DNA of 34,006 nucleotides from a virus, in the IMG/VR virus record IMGVR_UViG_3300044641_001398, positions 1 to 34,006 of that record; one strand, 5' to 3'. The translations under genes were made by a program, and so were the position numbers. The notes under the pieces are model-generated. The model ran no database searches. It was not told the DNA's origin and saw nothing but the letters and a program-made list of their open reading frames with translations. Shown here in pieces: positions 1 through 8,525 of the stretch (positions are counted from its first letter, which is position 1; the number at the start of each line of letters is the position of its first letter).

Positions 1-127
1 ATTTTATTCGTTCACCAATTGAACCCAATAAATGGGTTGCAAAATCGGACGTGTCGGAACCGAAATTTTCGCCATTCGTCAATTGGTTGAAAAATTTACG
101 ACTTGTTACTTGAATCACTTGTCCCAT
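1..127 (-). CDS. N-terminal fragment of the 827-residue tail/baseplate protein (duplicate of 31467-33950)
   Basis: This is the first 42 codons of the large tail protein, starting with MGQVIQVTSRKFF at 127 and running off the left edge. It is the same gene as the one ending at 31467, seen twice because the contig ends overlap. It differs from the right-hand copy only by one synonymous base. It should not be counted as a separate gene. Confidence 0.9.
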   Translation of the reverse strand, partial: MGQVIQVTSRKFFNQLTNGENFGSDTSDFATHLLGSIGERIK

Positions 128-183
128 TTTGTTGTTTTAAATAATTCAACAATTCGTTTCGCGCGTCCATTGCCTTGGCGATG
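1..183. repeat. Terminal direct repeat (circular contig overlap), left copy
   Basis: Bases 1-183 match 33824-34006 at 182 of 183 positions; the only difference is G at 56 against T at 33879. The genes run through the junction in frame, so this is best read as the overlap of a circular or circularly permuted genome of about 33,823 bp, not a functional terminal repeat. In the gene read here (minus strand) the difference is TCC versus TCA, both serine. Confidence 0.93.
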
Positions 184-359
184 TCGCCGTCTTTTATCGA
201 TGTGTTGATTTTGTTTTGCAAATTAACAAAAAATTCTTTGTCAACATCGGGAATCTTTGATAAATTTTCATCAATTGAATTTGTCGATTGTTTTGCGACT
301 TTTTGATATTTTTTTAAATCATTCTTAATTTGGTTCAAAAAACTATATTGTGCCTTCAT
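96..359 (-). CDS. Small helical protein between the hub-like and baseplate proteins
   Basis: I do not recognise the family of this 87-residue protein (MKAQYSFLNQIKND...). It is Lys/Asn/Asp-rich and predicted largely helical, with no membrane segment or signal peptide. I place the start at the ATG at 359, because the in-frame extension to 428 runs deep into the preceding gene and begins at a non-ATG codon. A purine-rich AGGGGGAC lies just upstream of this ATG, one of the few SD-like sites here. It overlaps the end of the preceding gene (stop at 343) by 17 bases and the next gene (start 127) by 32, so it is part of a tightly coupled tail operon. Its position between two tail-tip proteins suggests an assembly or structural role; this is inference from context. 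Confidence 0.7.
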   Translation of the reverse strand: MKAQYSFLNQIKNDLKKYQKVAKQSTNSIDENLSKIPDVDKEFFVNLQNKINTSIKDGDIAKAMDARNELLNYLKQQNGTSDSSNKS

Positions 360-2145
360 AATTGTCCCCCTCTTCGCGGAATGTTTCCGCCAAATTTTTA
401 GTGTATATCTGTTTGACTTTATAATCAATGATTGCGGTGTCCGATGAAATGGTCCAATTGATTTGTTTTATTTCAGCGGATGACCCGTTTGATGTTATAC
501 ATGACCCGTAATTTAACAAAGATAAAAAACCGCTAAATCCAAACGGGATTTTTCGTTCATTAAAAACACGGTATTGGTTGCCGTAATTGTTCCGAACAAA
601 CGATTTTCGGTTGTGATATGTGTTTTCAAGATATTTTGCCGACCAAATGTCGCGATGATTTGAAGGGATTGAACCATTCGAATATTTTATCAACTTAGGA
701 ATCTGAATCACGTCCGATGAAATTTTAATTGCCCCAACGCGATTTGTAATATAGGCCGACAATTGAGAATTTCCACCAAAAAAATTAATAACTGAATCCG
801 CAATTTGACACAATACATTCAAGGCCGTTTCAAAGGCCGTTAATCCGTCTTTTCTTGTTGGTAACGCGCACGGGATTCGTATTTCCTCAAAACCTTTGAT
901 TGTTTTCAACTTTACATTATTGACCAAAATCGCGTCCGTCGTTATTTCATAGGAATTCCCGCGGAAATTTGACAATGTCCAAAAATCATTCAAATCCAAC
1001 GAAAACGCAATCAATCGGTTTGCCTTTAATTCGTCGGTATTATATTGTTTTTGTTCATCCAAAACATCAACCAGGGTGAACCCCGATGTTGGAATCCAAA
1101 ACGCGTAATTGTTTACGGGTTCAACACAAACGGTTTCAACACCATTGATTGTTCGAATGGTCGTTTTTGCGTCAAAACATTTGTGAACGATTTGAAACAT
1201 TTCCGCGACCGTATATCCAAAATCGCCCGAATTAGGCAATCCTCGACCGATTGCACCTTGAAATTGGGCCAATGGTGAATTGAATTGTGACAAATCCAAA
1301 CGCCCAGGTTTTGACTTTGTTGGTAAATAAACGACATCCAAATCCGACAACGAAGATTGAAACCCAAAACCAAGGTGTTGACATGCTTTTGATAATAATG
1401 TTCTTAATGTTGTGCCTTTGTGGATTCGTGTCGGATTAAACAAATATGAAATCAATTCTTTTATTAATTGAATGATGTAAATGATTAATAAGGCCGCATA
1501 AATCAAATTCACAATCGCGATTGCAATGGCATAAATCAAGGCCCCAACGGGACCCGTAACACCCGCCGCCGTTAAACCTGAAATTGTTGCAATGTCAGCG
1601 GACAACCTTCGAATGGTGTCAGCCAATTCACGGGTCAACATAAATGTTGACAATGACAACATTGCAAATTCAAGGAATTCAAATTCCTTTTGTATAACAT
1701 AACGACAATCGATGAAATCACCCGCAACGAAAACCCCAATTGATTCCAAATAATTATACGTCAATCCCTCAATTCGTTCCGAAAATGAAACAACACCCGC
1801 AATTTTTTTGATTTTACATTTTACCTCAACGGGTGTTTCCTCAATAAATTCATCCGACAAATCCAAAAAACCGTCAAACGTGTCAAACGTATTTGTTGAA
1901 TTTAATAATTGAATTCGAAATGGAATTCCCTCAAAAATCCCAACGTTTCCCGTCAACCCCGCCGAAATCCAATTGCGAATCAAAACGGCTTCGGCATTTA
2001 CGAACGTCAAATCCGTGGATGTAATATTGGCTTCGGGTGAACCGTTTTCAAATGTTGCCAAAATGTTCACGTCCAACCATTCTTTTGGCGGATTCACCAA
2101 TTGACCATTGATGAAAAAATTGAATGTCGGATATAAATTAGCCAT
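343..2145 (-). CDS. Tail-associated protein following the tape measure (putative distal tail / baseplate hub component)
   Basis: A 600-residue protein encoded directly after the tape measure gene, with an 8-base overlap of start and stop. In siphophages the genes after the tape measure build the tail tip, so a distal-tail or hub role is likely. The N-terminal ~120 residues look beta-rich. Residues ~150-240 are markedly hydrophobic, with long Ile/Leu/Ala runs (ALIYAIAIAIVNLIYAALLI) flanked by Ala/Gly-rich helix. This is unusual for a virion protein and could be an amphipathic or membrane-penetrating region. The rest is mixed, with many aromatic residues. There is no recognisable enzymatic motif. 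The assignment rests on gene order rather than a motif, so tail-tip membership is fairly sure and the exact role is not. Confidence 0.7.
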   Translation of the reverse strand: MANLYPTFNFFINGQLVNPPKEWLDVNILATFENGSPEANITSTDLTFVNAEAVLIRNWISAGLTGNVGIFEGIPFRIQLLNSTNTFDTFDGFLDLSDEFIEETPVEVKCKIKKIAGVVSFSERIEGLTYNYLESIGVFVAGDFIDCRYVIQKEFEFLEFAMLSLSTFMLTRELADTIRRLSADIATISGLTAAGVTGPVGALIYAIAIAIVNLIYAALLIIYIIQLIKELISYLFNPTRIHKGTTLRTLLSKACQHLGFGFQSSLSDLDVVYLPTKSKPGRLDLSQFNSPLAQFQGAIGRGLPNSGDFGYTVAEMFQIVHKCFDAKTTIRTINGVETVCVEPVNNYAFWIPTSGFTLVDVLDEQKQYNTDELKANRLIAFSLDLNDFWTLSNFRGNSYEITTDAILVNNVKLKTIKGFEEIRIPCALPTRKDGLTAFETALNVLCQIADSVINFFGGNSQLSAYITNRVGAIKISSDVIQIPKLIKYSNGSIPSNHRDIWSAKYLENTYHNRKSFVRNNYGNQYRVFNERKIPFGFSGFLSLLNYGSCITSNGSSAEIKQINWTISSDTAIIDYKVKQIYTKNLAETFREEGDNYEGTI

Positions 2146-5100
2146 TTATATTTGGTTTTGAATAGTGTGTTTTAATTGAATTATTGCCCTTTTTTATTTC
2201 GGACACCAATTTATTTGATATTTGGTCAACATAAACAAATTGAACGGGTTTGTTTTCAACCGTTTTTATTAATTCGTCAACCTTGTTGATGATTTGTTCG
2301 TTTGTTTTCCAACTCATATCGATGGCGAATCGTTCGGCCATTTTCATATTGTTGACCGCATCGGATGAATGTAATTTAACCGATTCCGATTCCTTGACAA
2401 TTCGAACAACATCGTTATTTGTCAACCCCGCCAATTCTTTGTTTTGTTCGGCGGTCATCACGCGTTCGTTTGGGTGTAATATTGCAGAAAATCCGCCTTT
2501 ATTATCAAGGTTTCCGCCTTTTCCCGTGTTTTCGGTTCCCTCAAAAAATGTTGGCAATGATGAAATGAACGCCGTCAATGCCGTGATGTCGCGAATTGTT
2601 GATGATAATGGCGACGCATCGCGATTTTCAACGTGTCCCGTGTACGCTTTGAAAGCCGTGTTTGCTAATTCAATTCTTTGTTGTTTTTTCTGTTCTTGCA
2701 TTTTTTTACGTTCCAATTCGGCTTGTTTTCGTTCCTCGGCCGCCAATGATTGGTCCGCCTCTAAAACGCCACGTTCGGCAATTTGACGCAATTGGTCTTG
2801 ACGCGTTTTTGAATTCTCAATTTCCTTGTCTAAAATTTCCTCACGTCTTTTTGATTGTTCGATGAAAATTTTTGTCAATTCATCTGCCAATAATTGGGCC
2901 GCATCAATTAAATCTTTTGTTTGTTTTTTTTGCTTTTCCAACGCGTCTTTTGTTGCGTCCAGACCGTCTTTTATTGCCTTTGCCAACGCATCTTGTTTCT
3001 TTTTTGCGTCATCCAACGTTTTGTTTTGTTGGTCGCGCAATAATTTATCCAATTCCAATTGCTTGTCGGCAATTATTTTTTTATCCGCGGCCGAATCTTC
3101 TAACAATTTTATTTCGCGTTTCAATTTGTCAATGGCCAATTGTTCCAAGGCCTTTTGCAAATCATCTTCATCTTTTATTTTTCGCGTTGCTGAATCTTCT
3201 AATAATGTGAATTCAAATTCAATGTCATCCATTTTCTTTTGCAAATCAATGTCATCATATTTTTGACGAATTTTTCGCAATTTATCTTGGTGTTGTTCCT
3301 CTAATTGAATTTCAATTTTATCTTGTTGTTCGGTTTGTTCCTTTGTTAATTTTCCGATTTTATCATATTTTTCTTTTATTGATTCTTTTTCCCTTTCAAA
3401 CCTCAATCGTTCTTGTTCAATTTCACGTTGTTTTTCGTCATCAATATTTTCGGCCGTTAAATCTTCTAAATATCTTTTTAAATCTAATTCAATGCGTTTT
3501 ATTTCATCCGCCCGTCTTTGTGCGTCTGCAATTTGTGAATTATTTTTTTCTTTTGAAATATTCACCGATTCATCCGCGTTGTTTTTTTCATCAACCAATT
3601 GTTCATGATTCAAATCATCAATTGCATCTTTATAAAGTTTTCTTTGAATTTTTAATGTTGATATTTTTGAATCTTGTATATTTAATTCATTAATTACGGC
3701 CTTTTGTTGTTGTATATTGTCATATTTATAATCTTCATCATTTGATTTTCTATAATCCGCATCTAATTTTCTTAATTCCTCAATATTTTTTTTACGTCTT
3801 TCTGTAATTTCAACCAAATCACCGCTAATTTCATTTAATTTTTCTTGATATGCTTTTCTTAATTCACCTCTTTGATTCAATTTAATTAATTCTTTTTCCT
3901 CATTATTTGCCAAATCCAACGCCTTTTGATGTCTTTTTTTCATTGCATCAATTCGACTATCAAAAATTTTATTTTCTCCCTCTATTATTTTATCAAATGT
4001 TCCCGTTGATGTTTCAAATATTTCCTGGGCCGTTTCCGCTTCCGATGTAAAAAATCCCAATGCGTCCGCTAATTCATAAACCGCAACCGCAACCAAACCG
4101 ATGACATTGGCTTTCATTGATGCGTCCAATGTTTTGAATGATTTCGTTGCCCCGTCTGTATTTTTGGCAAACAATGACATTGCCGCACCATAAATTTCCG
4201 TTGCGCCTTTTCCAATTTTCATTGCGGTGTTGACCGCTAAAATTGTTCCTTTATAAACCAAAAAACCTTTTACAACCTTTGTCACAACCAGGATGATTGT
4301 GTCCAAATTTTGACGAATAAATTTAACGGTTTTCGCTAATTCACCCCCACCGCGACCGAATTCAATCATTGCCGTTTGCCATGCGTTTGATAACTTTTGC
4401 ATTTCCGCGGACAATGTTCCCGTTCGATTTGCCGCGTCTTCACCCGCGTTTGTGTAACCGTCAATATTGTTTGTTAATTCTAAAATTCGGTCCTTTTGTG
4501 ACAATACCGATTTTGCCGCACTAATATTTTCTTTTCCAAATATTTTTAACATTGCAACCTCATCGTTTTGCGCTTTGCTTAATTCGGTCAAACGTTGATT
4601 TAATGACAATGAATTGTCAGATAAAATATTGACATCAATTCCCGCACGTTCGAATGATTCTTGGGCCTCTTTTGGCAACCCTTTTGCCGCGCCCAATGCC
4701 AACAAAACATTTCTCAATTTAGTCCCCGCCTCGGAACCTTTTATCCCTTTTTCAGCCAATCCCTCAATTGCGGCCGCGGATTCTGAAATTGAAACATTGT
4801 AAGATTTTGCAACGGGTCCAAATTCTAACAATGCTTCGGTCACTTGCGGAATTTCCGCCGACCCAAATTTGGCGGAACCCGCCAACACATTGACGAATTT
4901 AGACGCCTGGTCCGCACCCGCGCCGAATTGATTCATCGCATCGGTCAAACGTGTTGCCGCATCGGGCAATTCCAATCCCGACGCATCCGATAAAATCAAC
5001 GCTTGGTCGGTCACCTCTTTTAATGCTTCGGAATTTTGTAACAATTCAGGTTTCGCCGACGCGATTAATTTTAACGCCTCTGCGTATTGTGTGGCGGACG

Positions 5101-5899
5101 CCGTTGAACCGTCCATTGTTTTGGTTTGTTCCAATGCCGTTTTTTCGAAAAACTTCATTTGTTCATCGGTTGCCCCCGTGATGACTTTTAAATCCGCCAT
5201 CGATTGACCGAATTGCGCGTTGATTGCGACCGCATTTTGTGCAACCATTAAGAATGAACCCGCGCCCAAAACGCCCAACAATTGTGTTCCAAATCCCTTG
5301 ATTGCGGAACCATAATTCCCGACGTTCCGTGTATATGAACCGACCGCCGCATCATGTTTTTTTAATTCTGTATTGTTGCGACGAATTTCATTTGTCAATC
5401 TTTGATAATCTTTAACACCCTCTTTTGTTGTTAAATCAAGGTTTTTTCGTGTCCGAATCAACGCATTGTTTTTTTCTTGCAATTGTTGAATCGTTTTTAT
5501 TTCCTTATTTTGAATATCAATCAACGCCTTTTCATTTTTGATTTGTTCGCGCGTTGCCTTGTTTTGTTCGTTGATTGATTGTTTTAATTTTTCATTTTGT
5601 TTCGCTTGTTCCGTTTTTGCGGAATTCAATTTATCTTCAAGTTGTCGTTCCTCACGTTTCAATTTCAACATTTGGTCAGTTGACTGATTGATTTTATCAA
5701 TCGCCTCTTTTATTTTACGCAATTCATCCAATCCCGAAATTTTCGAAAAGTCTTTTAAAACCTTTGCTTGTTCCTTTATTGCTTTTGCGGATGATTTTTC
5801 AATGTCGCGAATCAACACCAAAAATTGTTCGGCCTTTTGAATAGGTTCATCGAACAAATTTTGTTCGAACAAATCGGAATTTGAAAATTTCTTTGCCAT
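2138..5899 (-). CDS. Tail tape measure protein (TP901 core type)
   Basis: At 1253 residues this is the largest gene of the genome. The tape measure protein sets tail length and is threaded through the tube during assembly and DNA ejection. The N-terminal ~170 residues are charged coiled coil. Residues ~205-400 carry the Ala/Gly-rich core typical of the TP901/PhageMin_Tail family (IEGLAEKGIKGSEAGTKLRN). A hydrophobic stretch lies near 540-620, followed by a very long Lys/Glu/Gln coiled coil (~660-1090) and a small C-terminal domain. At the usual ~0.15 nm per residue it predicts a tail of roughly 190 nm, which is an inference. It sits 4 bases after the preceding gene and overlaps the next by 8. 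Confidence 0.93.
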   Translation of the reverse strand: MAKKFSNSDLFEQNLFDEPIQKAEQFLVLIRDIEKSSAKAIKEQAKVLKDFSKISGLDELRKIKEAIDKINQSTDQMLKLKREERQLEDKLNSAKTEQAKQNEKLKQSINEQNKATREQIKNEKALIDIQNKEIKTIQQLQEKNNALIRTRKNLDLTTKEGVKDYQRLTNEIRRNNTELKKHDAAVGSYTRNVGNYGSAIKGFGTQLLGVLGAGSFLMVAQNAVAINAQFGQSMADLKVITGATDEQMKFFEKTALEQTKTMDGSTASATQYAEALKLIASAKPELLQNSEALKEVTDQALILSDASGLELPDAATRLTDAMNQFGAGADQASKFVNVLAGSAKFGSAEIPQVTEALLEFGPVAKSYNVSISESAAAIEGLAEKGIKGSEAGTKLRNVLLALGAAKGLPKEAQESFERAGIDVNILSDNSLSLNQRLTELSKAQNDEVAMLKIFGKENISAAKSVLSQKDRILELTNNIDGYTNAGEDAANRTGTLSAEMQKLSNAWQTAMIEFGRGGGELAKTVKFIRQNLDTIILVVTKVVKGFLVYKGTILAVNTAMKIGKGATEIYGAAMSLFAKNTDGATKSFKTLDASMKANVIGLVAVAVYELADALGFFTSEAETAQEIFETSTGTFDKIIEGENKIFDSRIDAMKKRHQKALDLANNEEKELIKLNQRGELRKAYQEKLNEISGDLVEITERRKKNIEELRKLDADYRKSNDEDYKYDNIQQQKAVINELNIQDSKISTLKIQRKLYKDAIDDLNHEQLVDEKNNADESVNISKEKNNSQIADAQRRADEIKRIELDLKRYLEDLTAENIDDEKQREIEQERLRFEREKESIKEKYDKIGKLTKEQTEQQDKIEIQLEEQHQDKLRKIRQKYDDIDLQKKMDDIEFEFTLLEDSATRKIKDEDDLQKALEQLAIDKLKREIKLLEDSAADKKIIADKQLELDKLLRDQQNKTLDDAKKKQDALAKAIKDGLDATKDALEKQKKQTKDLIDAAQLLADELTKIFIEQSKRREEILDKEIENSKTRQDQLRQIAERGVLEADQSLAAEERKQAELERKKMQEQKKQQRIELANTAFKAYTGHVENRDASPLSSTIRDITALTAFISSLPTFFEGTENTGKGGNLDNKGGFSAILHPNERVMTAEQNKELAGLTNNDVVRIVKESESVKLHSSDAVNNMKMAERFAIDMSWKTNEQIINKVDELIKTVENKPVQFVYVDQISNKLVSEIKKGNNSIKTHYSKPNING

Positions 5900-5903
5900 T
5901 TAT

Positions 5904-6407
5904 TTAATTTTTTGAAATATTTTTATCACGTTGTTTTTTTGCGTCAACGTTCATCATGTTGACGTATGTATAAAACATTTTCACCGAACATTTAAACGGG
6001 TCCAATGCGATTTTTCGATGTTGTTCCAAATATGCCGTTGTCATTTCTAACGTTCCATTGTTTGACAATTCCATTTCCTGGCGATATTTTTTTTCCTCAA
6101 TGTTGATTGCCGCATTCATTGCCCAATCTTCACGTTCAACCATTTTTGCTTTTAATTTACAAATTTTGATTTCCCATTTCAACATTTTCAATGAATGTTC
6201 GGACAAACCGAACGCGTTCAAATATTGGTCAAACAAATTGTCCCAAATTTCAACCGCTTTTGAATAAATTTTTTTTGATAGTTTTGGCAAATCGAAATAA
6301 TCATCCATTAAAATAATGAATGCGGGGTTTCCCGTTTCCATTACTTTATTGAAATTCCAAATTGGACAAATTTCAATTGATTTGTAGAATTTTGTTTCTA
6401 ATTTCAC
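5904..6407 (-). CDS. Tail assembly gene upstream of the tape measure (possible chaperone)
   Basis: A 167-residue, helix-rich, charged protein located immediately before the tape measure gene, the usual place for tail assembly chaperones. The only start that keeps the conserved-looking N-terminus (IEICPIWNFNKVMETGNPAF) is a GTG at 6407, which overlaps the preceding gene by 35 bases; the next ATG is at 6341. I see no -1 slippery heptamer linking it to an upstream gene, so the classical frameshifted G/GT arrangement is not supported. Bacteroidota phages often have a protein with this Trp/Asn-Phe 'tag' near the N-terminus at this position, but I cannot name the family with certainty. Confidence 0.65.
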   Translation of the reverse strand: MKLETKFYKSIEICPIWNFNKVMETGNPAFIILMDDYFDLPKLSKKIYSKAVEIWDNLFDQYLNAFGLSEHSLKMLKWEIKICKLKAKMVEREDWAMNAAINIEEKKYRQEMELSNNGTLEMTTAYLEQHRKIALDPFKCSVKMFYTYVNMMNVDAKKQRDKNISKN

Positions 6408-6807
6408 GCGCCAAAATTTGTTGGTATTGATACATATTGATGCTATTTAAACCTAAAATGTCGACACCGTATCGGTCAAACAAATTTGTTTCCTCTTTTT
6501 GTCCGTCGGCATCTAAAATAAAACCGCCCGATGTAATTGTAATTTTGAACGATTTATAAAATGCGCCCGTGTCTTTTAATGTTGTTCGGTCGGACCTTTG
6601 ACCCTTTCGTCTTTTTATTGCCACGGTTGCGAATGTGTACGGTTCCAATTTTTGGCCCGTTGAATCTTCGCCCTGGTCATACAATTGTTCTTGATTTAAT
6701 TCAATGAAATATGATTTCATTCGTTCATCACTCATTATTTCAGCCATTAAACGGTCAACGTTCAATCGCTTAATAAAATTCTTTAAAAACAATTTAAGCG
6801 CATCCAT
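6373..6807 (-). CDS. Tail completion / virion morphogenesis-like protein
   Basis: A 144-residue protein. Residues ~40-90 contain GEDSTGQKLEPYT followed by a Lys/Arg-rich stretch and LKDTGAFYKSF. A 'basic stretch then L-x-x-TG-x-(L/F)' motif is typical of phage tail completion and neck proteins (HK97 gp10-like and the phage virion morphogenesis family). I infer a role at the head-tail joint or tail terminator. Its ATG at 6807 lies 5 bases after the T-tract of an intrinsic terminator, so it should be made mainly from read-through transcripts, at lower levels than the tube protein. It overlaps the next gene by 35 bases. Confidence 0.65.
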   Translation of the reverse strand: MDALKLFLKNFIKRLNVDRLMAEIMSDERMKSYFIELNQEQLYDQGEDSTGQKLEPYTFATVAIKRRKGQRSDRTTLKDTGAFYKSFKITITSGGFILDADGQKEETNLFDRYGVDILGLNSINMYQYQQILAREIRNKILQIN

Positions 6808-6811
6808 GATT

Positions 6812-6841
6812 AAAAAAAACCCCCCTAAAAAGAGGGGTTTT
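6812..6841 (-). terminator. Intrinsic terminator between tail tube group and tape measure group
   Basis: On the minus strand the sequence is AAAACCCC, a ten-base loop, GGGGTTTT, then further T for an unbroken run of eight. This is a strong Rho-independent terminator. The TAG stop codon of the 85-residue gene lies inside the loop. The next gene starts only 5 bases after the T-run. It probably acts as an attenuator, lowering expression of tape measure and tail-tip genes relative to the tube protein. Confidence 0.88.
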
Positions 6842-7082
6842 CATCATTTTCTTTTTTAACCTTTTTGAAAATTGATTTTTTTTCATTTGGTTCATCAATC
6901 TTTGTTTCGATTGGGCCGTCCGTTTTGATTATGCGTTCAACTTTTTGTCCCGTCAATTGTTCAAAAACTTGTTCCAATGTCAATCCTGGGGCGTGAATCA
7001 CGCCCTTGAATTGTTTTTTGAAATCTTCAAATTTCATCCCTTGCATTGCGGCAACGTTGAACGATGTATTTCCAATTTTCAT
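6825..7082 (-). CDS. Small protein downstream of the tail tube gene
   Basis: An 85-residue protein of unrecognised family. Residues 1-50 (MKIGNTSFNVAAMQGMKFED...) look like a compact domain; the C-terminus is a Lys/Glu/Asn-rich tail (KSIFKKVKKENDE). It lies 16 bases after the tube protein stop, and its stop codon is inside a terminator hairpin, so it is co-expressed at high level with the tube protein. The location fits a tail assembly chaperone G-like protein. A minus-strand run of eight A within the tail codons could be slippery, but I found no frame that would yield a sensible extension. Confidence 0.7.
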   Translation of the reverse strand: MKIGNTSFNVAAMQGMKFEDFKKQFKGVIHAPGLTLEQVFEQLTGQKVERIIKTDGPIETKIDEPNEKKSIFKKVKKENDENPSF

Positions 7083-7098
7083 TTTTAGTTAATTAAAA

Positions 7099-8043
7099 TT
7101 AAACAACGGTAAAAACAAGTTTTTCTAATCCAACGCCTGAATCATAACGGTCTTTTGCGATTGAAAATTGTAATTCATCGGAAACCGTTTGTGATGCGTA
7201 AGTTAATGTATAACGACCTGGAACCGTCACCGATTCAGTTGCGCCCGTTACCGTTACCGATGCCGAACCCGTTACGTTATAAGCCGCAAAGTTTGCAACT
7301 AATAATCCCGTGATTGGTTCCGTTTCAGTTGTTCCATTTGTTGCGAAAATATCAACAACCGTTGATGTTTGTCCGCATGAAATTTCCGTCCCGTAAACAT
7401 CAATTAAACCATAAATTTCGTCGCGACCCCAATCCATTTCAGAATTTGGGACCATTCTAAGGTTTTCGTCTTGTTCGGTTGATGCCCATTGAAATTTGAT
7501 TTTAATCATTTGAACCTCTGAATCCGTTGCAGCAACGAATTGAACATCCCAGGTGTCCTTATCAATTAAAATTGGATATAAATTCGTGTAAGGAATTGTC
7601 GTTTGACTTCTTTTTGACCCGATGACATTATCATCTTGGTCAATTAAAAATGCACCAATTGACGCGCATCCAAATGCAACAAGACGTTCCAACAATTGCG
7701 TGTCACCATTTGGAATGAAACCTTCAAAACTTCTAAATCCGTTGCGGACCTTTGCCATTTTTCCCGAATTGAACGTTTGCATTACGGGTTCTTCACGAAC
7801 CGTCACAATGTTTTCAAGGTCGTTTGATGATGGTAAAGGCAACCATCTTGACAATGGGGCCGTTCCAACGTTTAACCATGGTTCAACCGCTGAAAATGAT
7901 TTGATGAATGCAATTGATGCAAACGCGTCATTTCCACCCGCATTGATTGCGGACATTAAAATCAATTTTTTTGTCACCGCCATCGCCGTGGAACATCCCG
8001 ATGTTCCCGTGTTCGATAATGTTACATTACATGAACAACTCAT
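7099..8043 (-). CDS. Major tail tube protein with C-terminal Ig-like domain
   Basis: A 314-residue protein located before the tape measure block and ahead of a terminator, the expected place of a highly expressed tube protein. Residues ~1-215 are beta-rich with few charged runs. Residues ~225-305 (TEPITGLLVANFAAYNVTGS...TVPGRYTLTYASQ) look like an immunoglobulin-like or big-like beta-sandwich appended to the surface, common in siphophage tube proteins. The N-terminus is Cys-rich (MSCSCNVT...GCS), which is unusual for a cytoplasmically assembled virion protein. It has its own promoter-like -7 box at 8120-8127 and a leader of about 70 nt. The tube role is inferred from order, size and domain layout. 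Confidence 0.8.
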   Translation of the reverse strand: MSCSCNVTLSNTGTSGCSTAMAVTKKLILMSAINAGGNDAFASIAFIKSFSAVEPWLNVGTAPLSRWLPLPSSNDLENIVTVREEPVMQTFNSGKMAKVRNGFRSFEGFIPNGDTQLLERLVAFGCASIGAFLIDQDDNVIGSKRSQTTIPYTNLYPILIDKDTWDVQFVAATDSEVQMIKIKFQWASTEQDENLRMVPNSEMDWGRDEIYGLIDVYGTEISCGQTSTVVDIFATNGTTETEPITGLLVANFAAYNVTGSASVTVTGATESVTVPGRYTLTYASQTVSDELQFSIAKDRYDSGVGLEKLVFTVV

Positions 8044-8119
8044 AGTAAATAAAGTATTTAATTAAACAATTTTTTTAATTCTTTTGAGGTCTGCCAACCT
8101 TCATTTTCTGCCAATGCAA

Positions 8120-8127
8120 CAAATATA
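8120..8127 (-). promoter_or_regulatory. Promoter -7 box for the tail tube operon
   Basis: The minus strand reads TATATTTG, an exact match to the Bacteroidota -7 consensus TAnnTTTG. There is no clear TTTG at the expected -33 distance; instead a 20-bp site shared with the portal upstream region occupies 8140-8159. That may mean an activator replaces -33 recognition. The predicted start gives a leader of about 70 nt before ATG at 8043. Confidence 0.6.
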
Positions 8128-8139
8128 CAAAATTTGCAA

Positions 8140-8159
8140 TTGTAAACGTTTGTTGTCGA
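8140..8159. promoter_or_regulatory. Shared 20-bp late operator candidate, copy upstream of the tail tube gene
   Basis: The plus strand is TTGTAAACGTTTGTTGTCGA, the exact reverse complement of 15209-15228. The core AAACGTTT is a perfect palindrome. It lies 12 bases upstream of the TATATTTG box. Both copies sit in short intergenic gaps before late operons, so a protein-binding site is the simplest reading. Confidence 0.6.
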
Positions 8160-8172
8160 TTAATTTTATTCT

Positions 8173-8523
8173 TTAATTGATTTCGCAAGAATAACCCAAT
8201 TCGATGAATCTATTTTTCGCGTATTGTAATGCCACGTCAATGGATTGTGTTTCCGTTTCCAAAATTGTAAAATCAAATGATAATTGATTAATGTCAGTAA
8301 TTAAATCATTTGCGTTTTTATATGCGTAATAATCCATATACGTCTTAACGGAAACCGATATTGTGAACCCATCTTGTAAACATATTAGTGACGCGCGACC
8401 ATACACCGATTGCAATTCAATATCCGTTCCTTTGATGTGAATTTTTTTCGCATCCAAAGTAGTAACCGTTCCATCCTCATTTGTGACTTGTTGAGGAATC
8501 CCTTTGCTAATTATTAATCCCAT
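8173..8523 (-). CDS. Unknown protein between fibre-like and tail tube genes
   Basis: A 116-residue protein of unrecognised family. It looks alpha/beta with a central beta-rich section (DAKKIHIKGTDIELQSVYGRAS) and a C-terminal helix (ALQYAKNRFIELGYS). It starts 2 bases after the stop of the 503-residue fibre-like gene, so the two are translationally coupled. Position suggests a structural or neck role (for example tail terminator); this is inference only. Confidence 0.65.
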   Translation of the reverse strand: MGLIISKGIPQQVTNEDGTVTTLDAKKIHIKGTDIELQSVYGRASLICLQDGFTISVSVKTYMDYYAYKNANDLITDINQLSFDFTILETETQSIDVALQYAKNRFIELGYSCEIN

Positions 8524-8525
8524 AA

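Noticed and set aside
2250-3693. Long plus-strand ORFs opposite the tape measure gene
   Set aside because: They are antisense shadows of a long Lys/Glu/Gln-rich coiled coil, rich in Phe/Ser/Cys, with no start context or promoter.
6825-6910. Possible -1 frameshift in the 85-residue gene (run of eight A, then AAAAAAG)
   Set aside because: In the reading frame the heptamers are not in the X-XXY-YYZ phase, and a shift would run into the terminator without joining the next gene.
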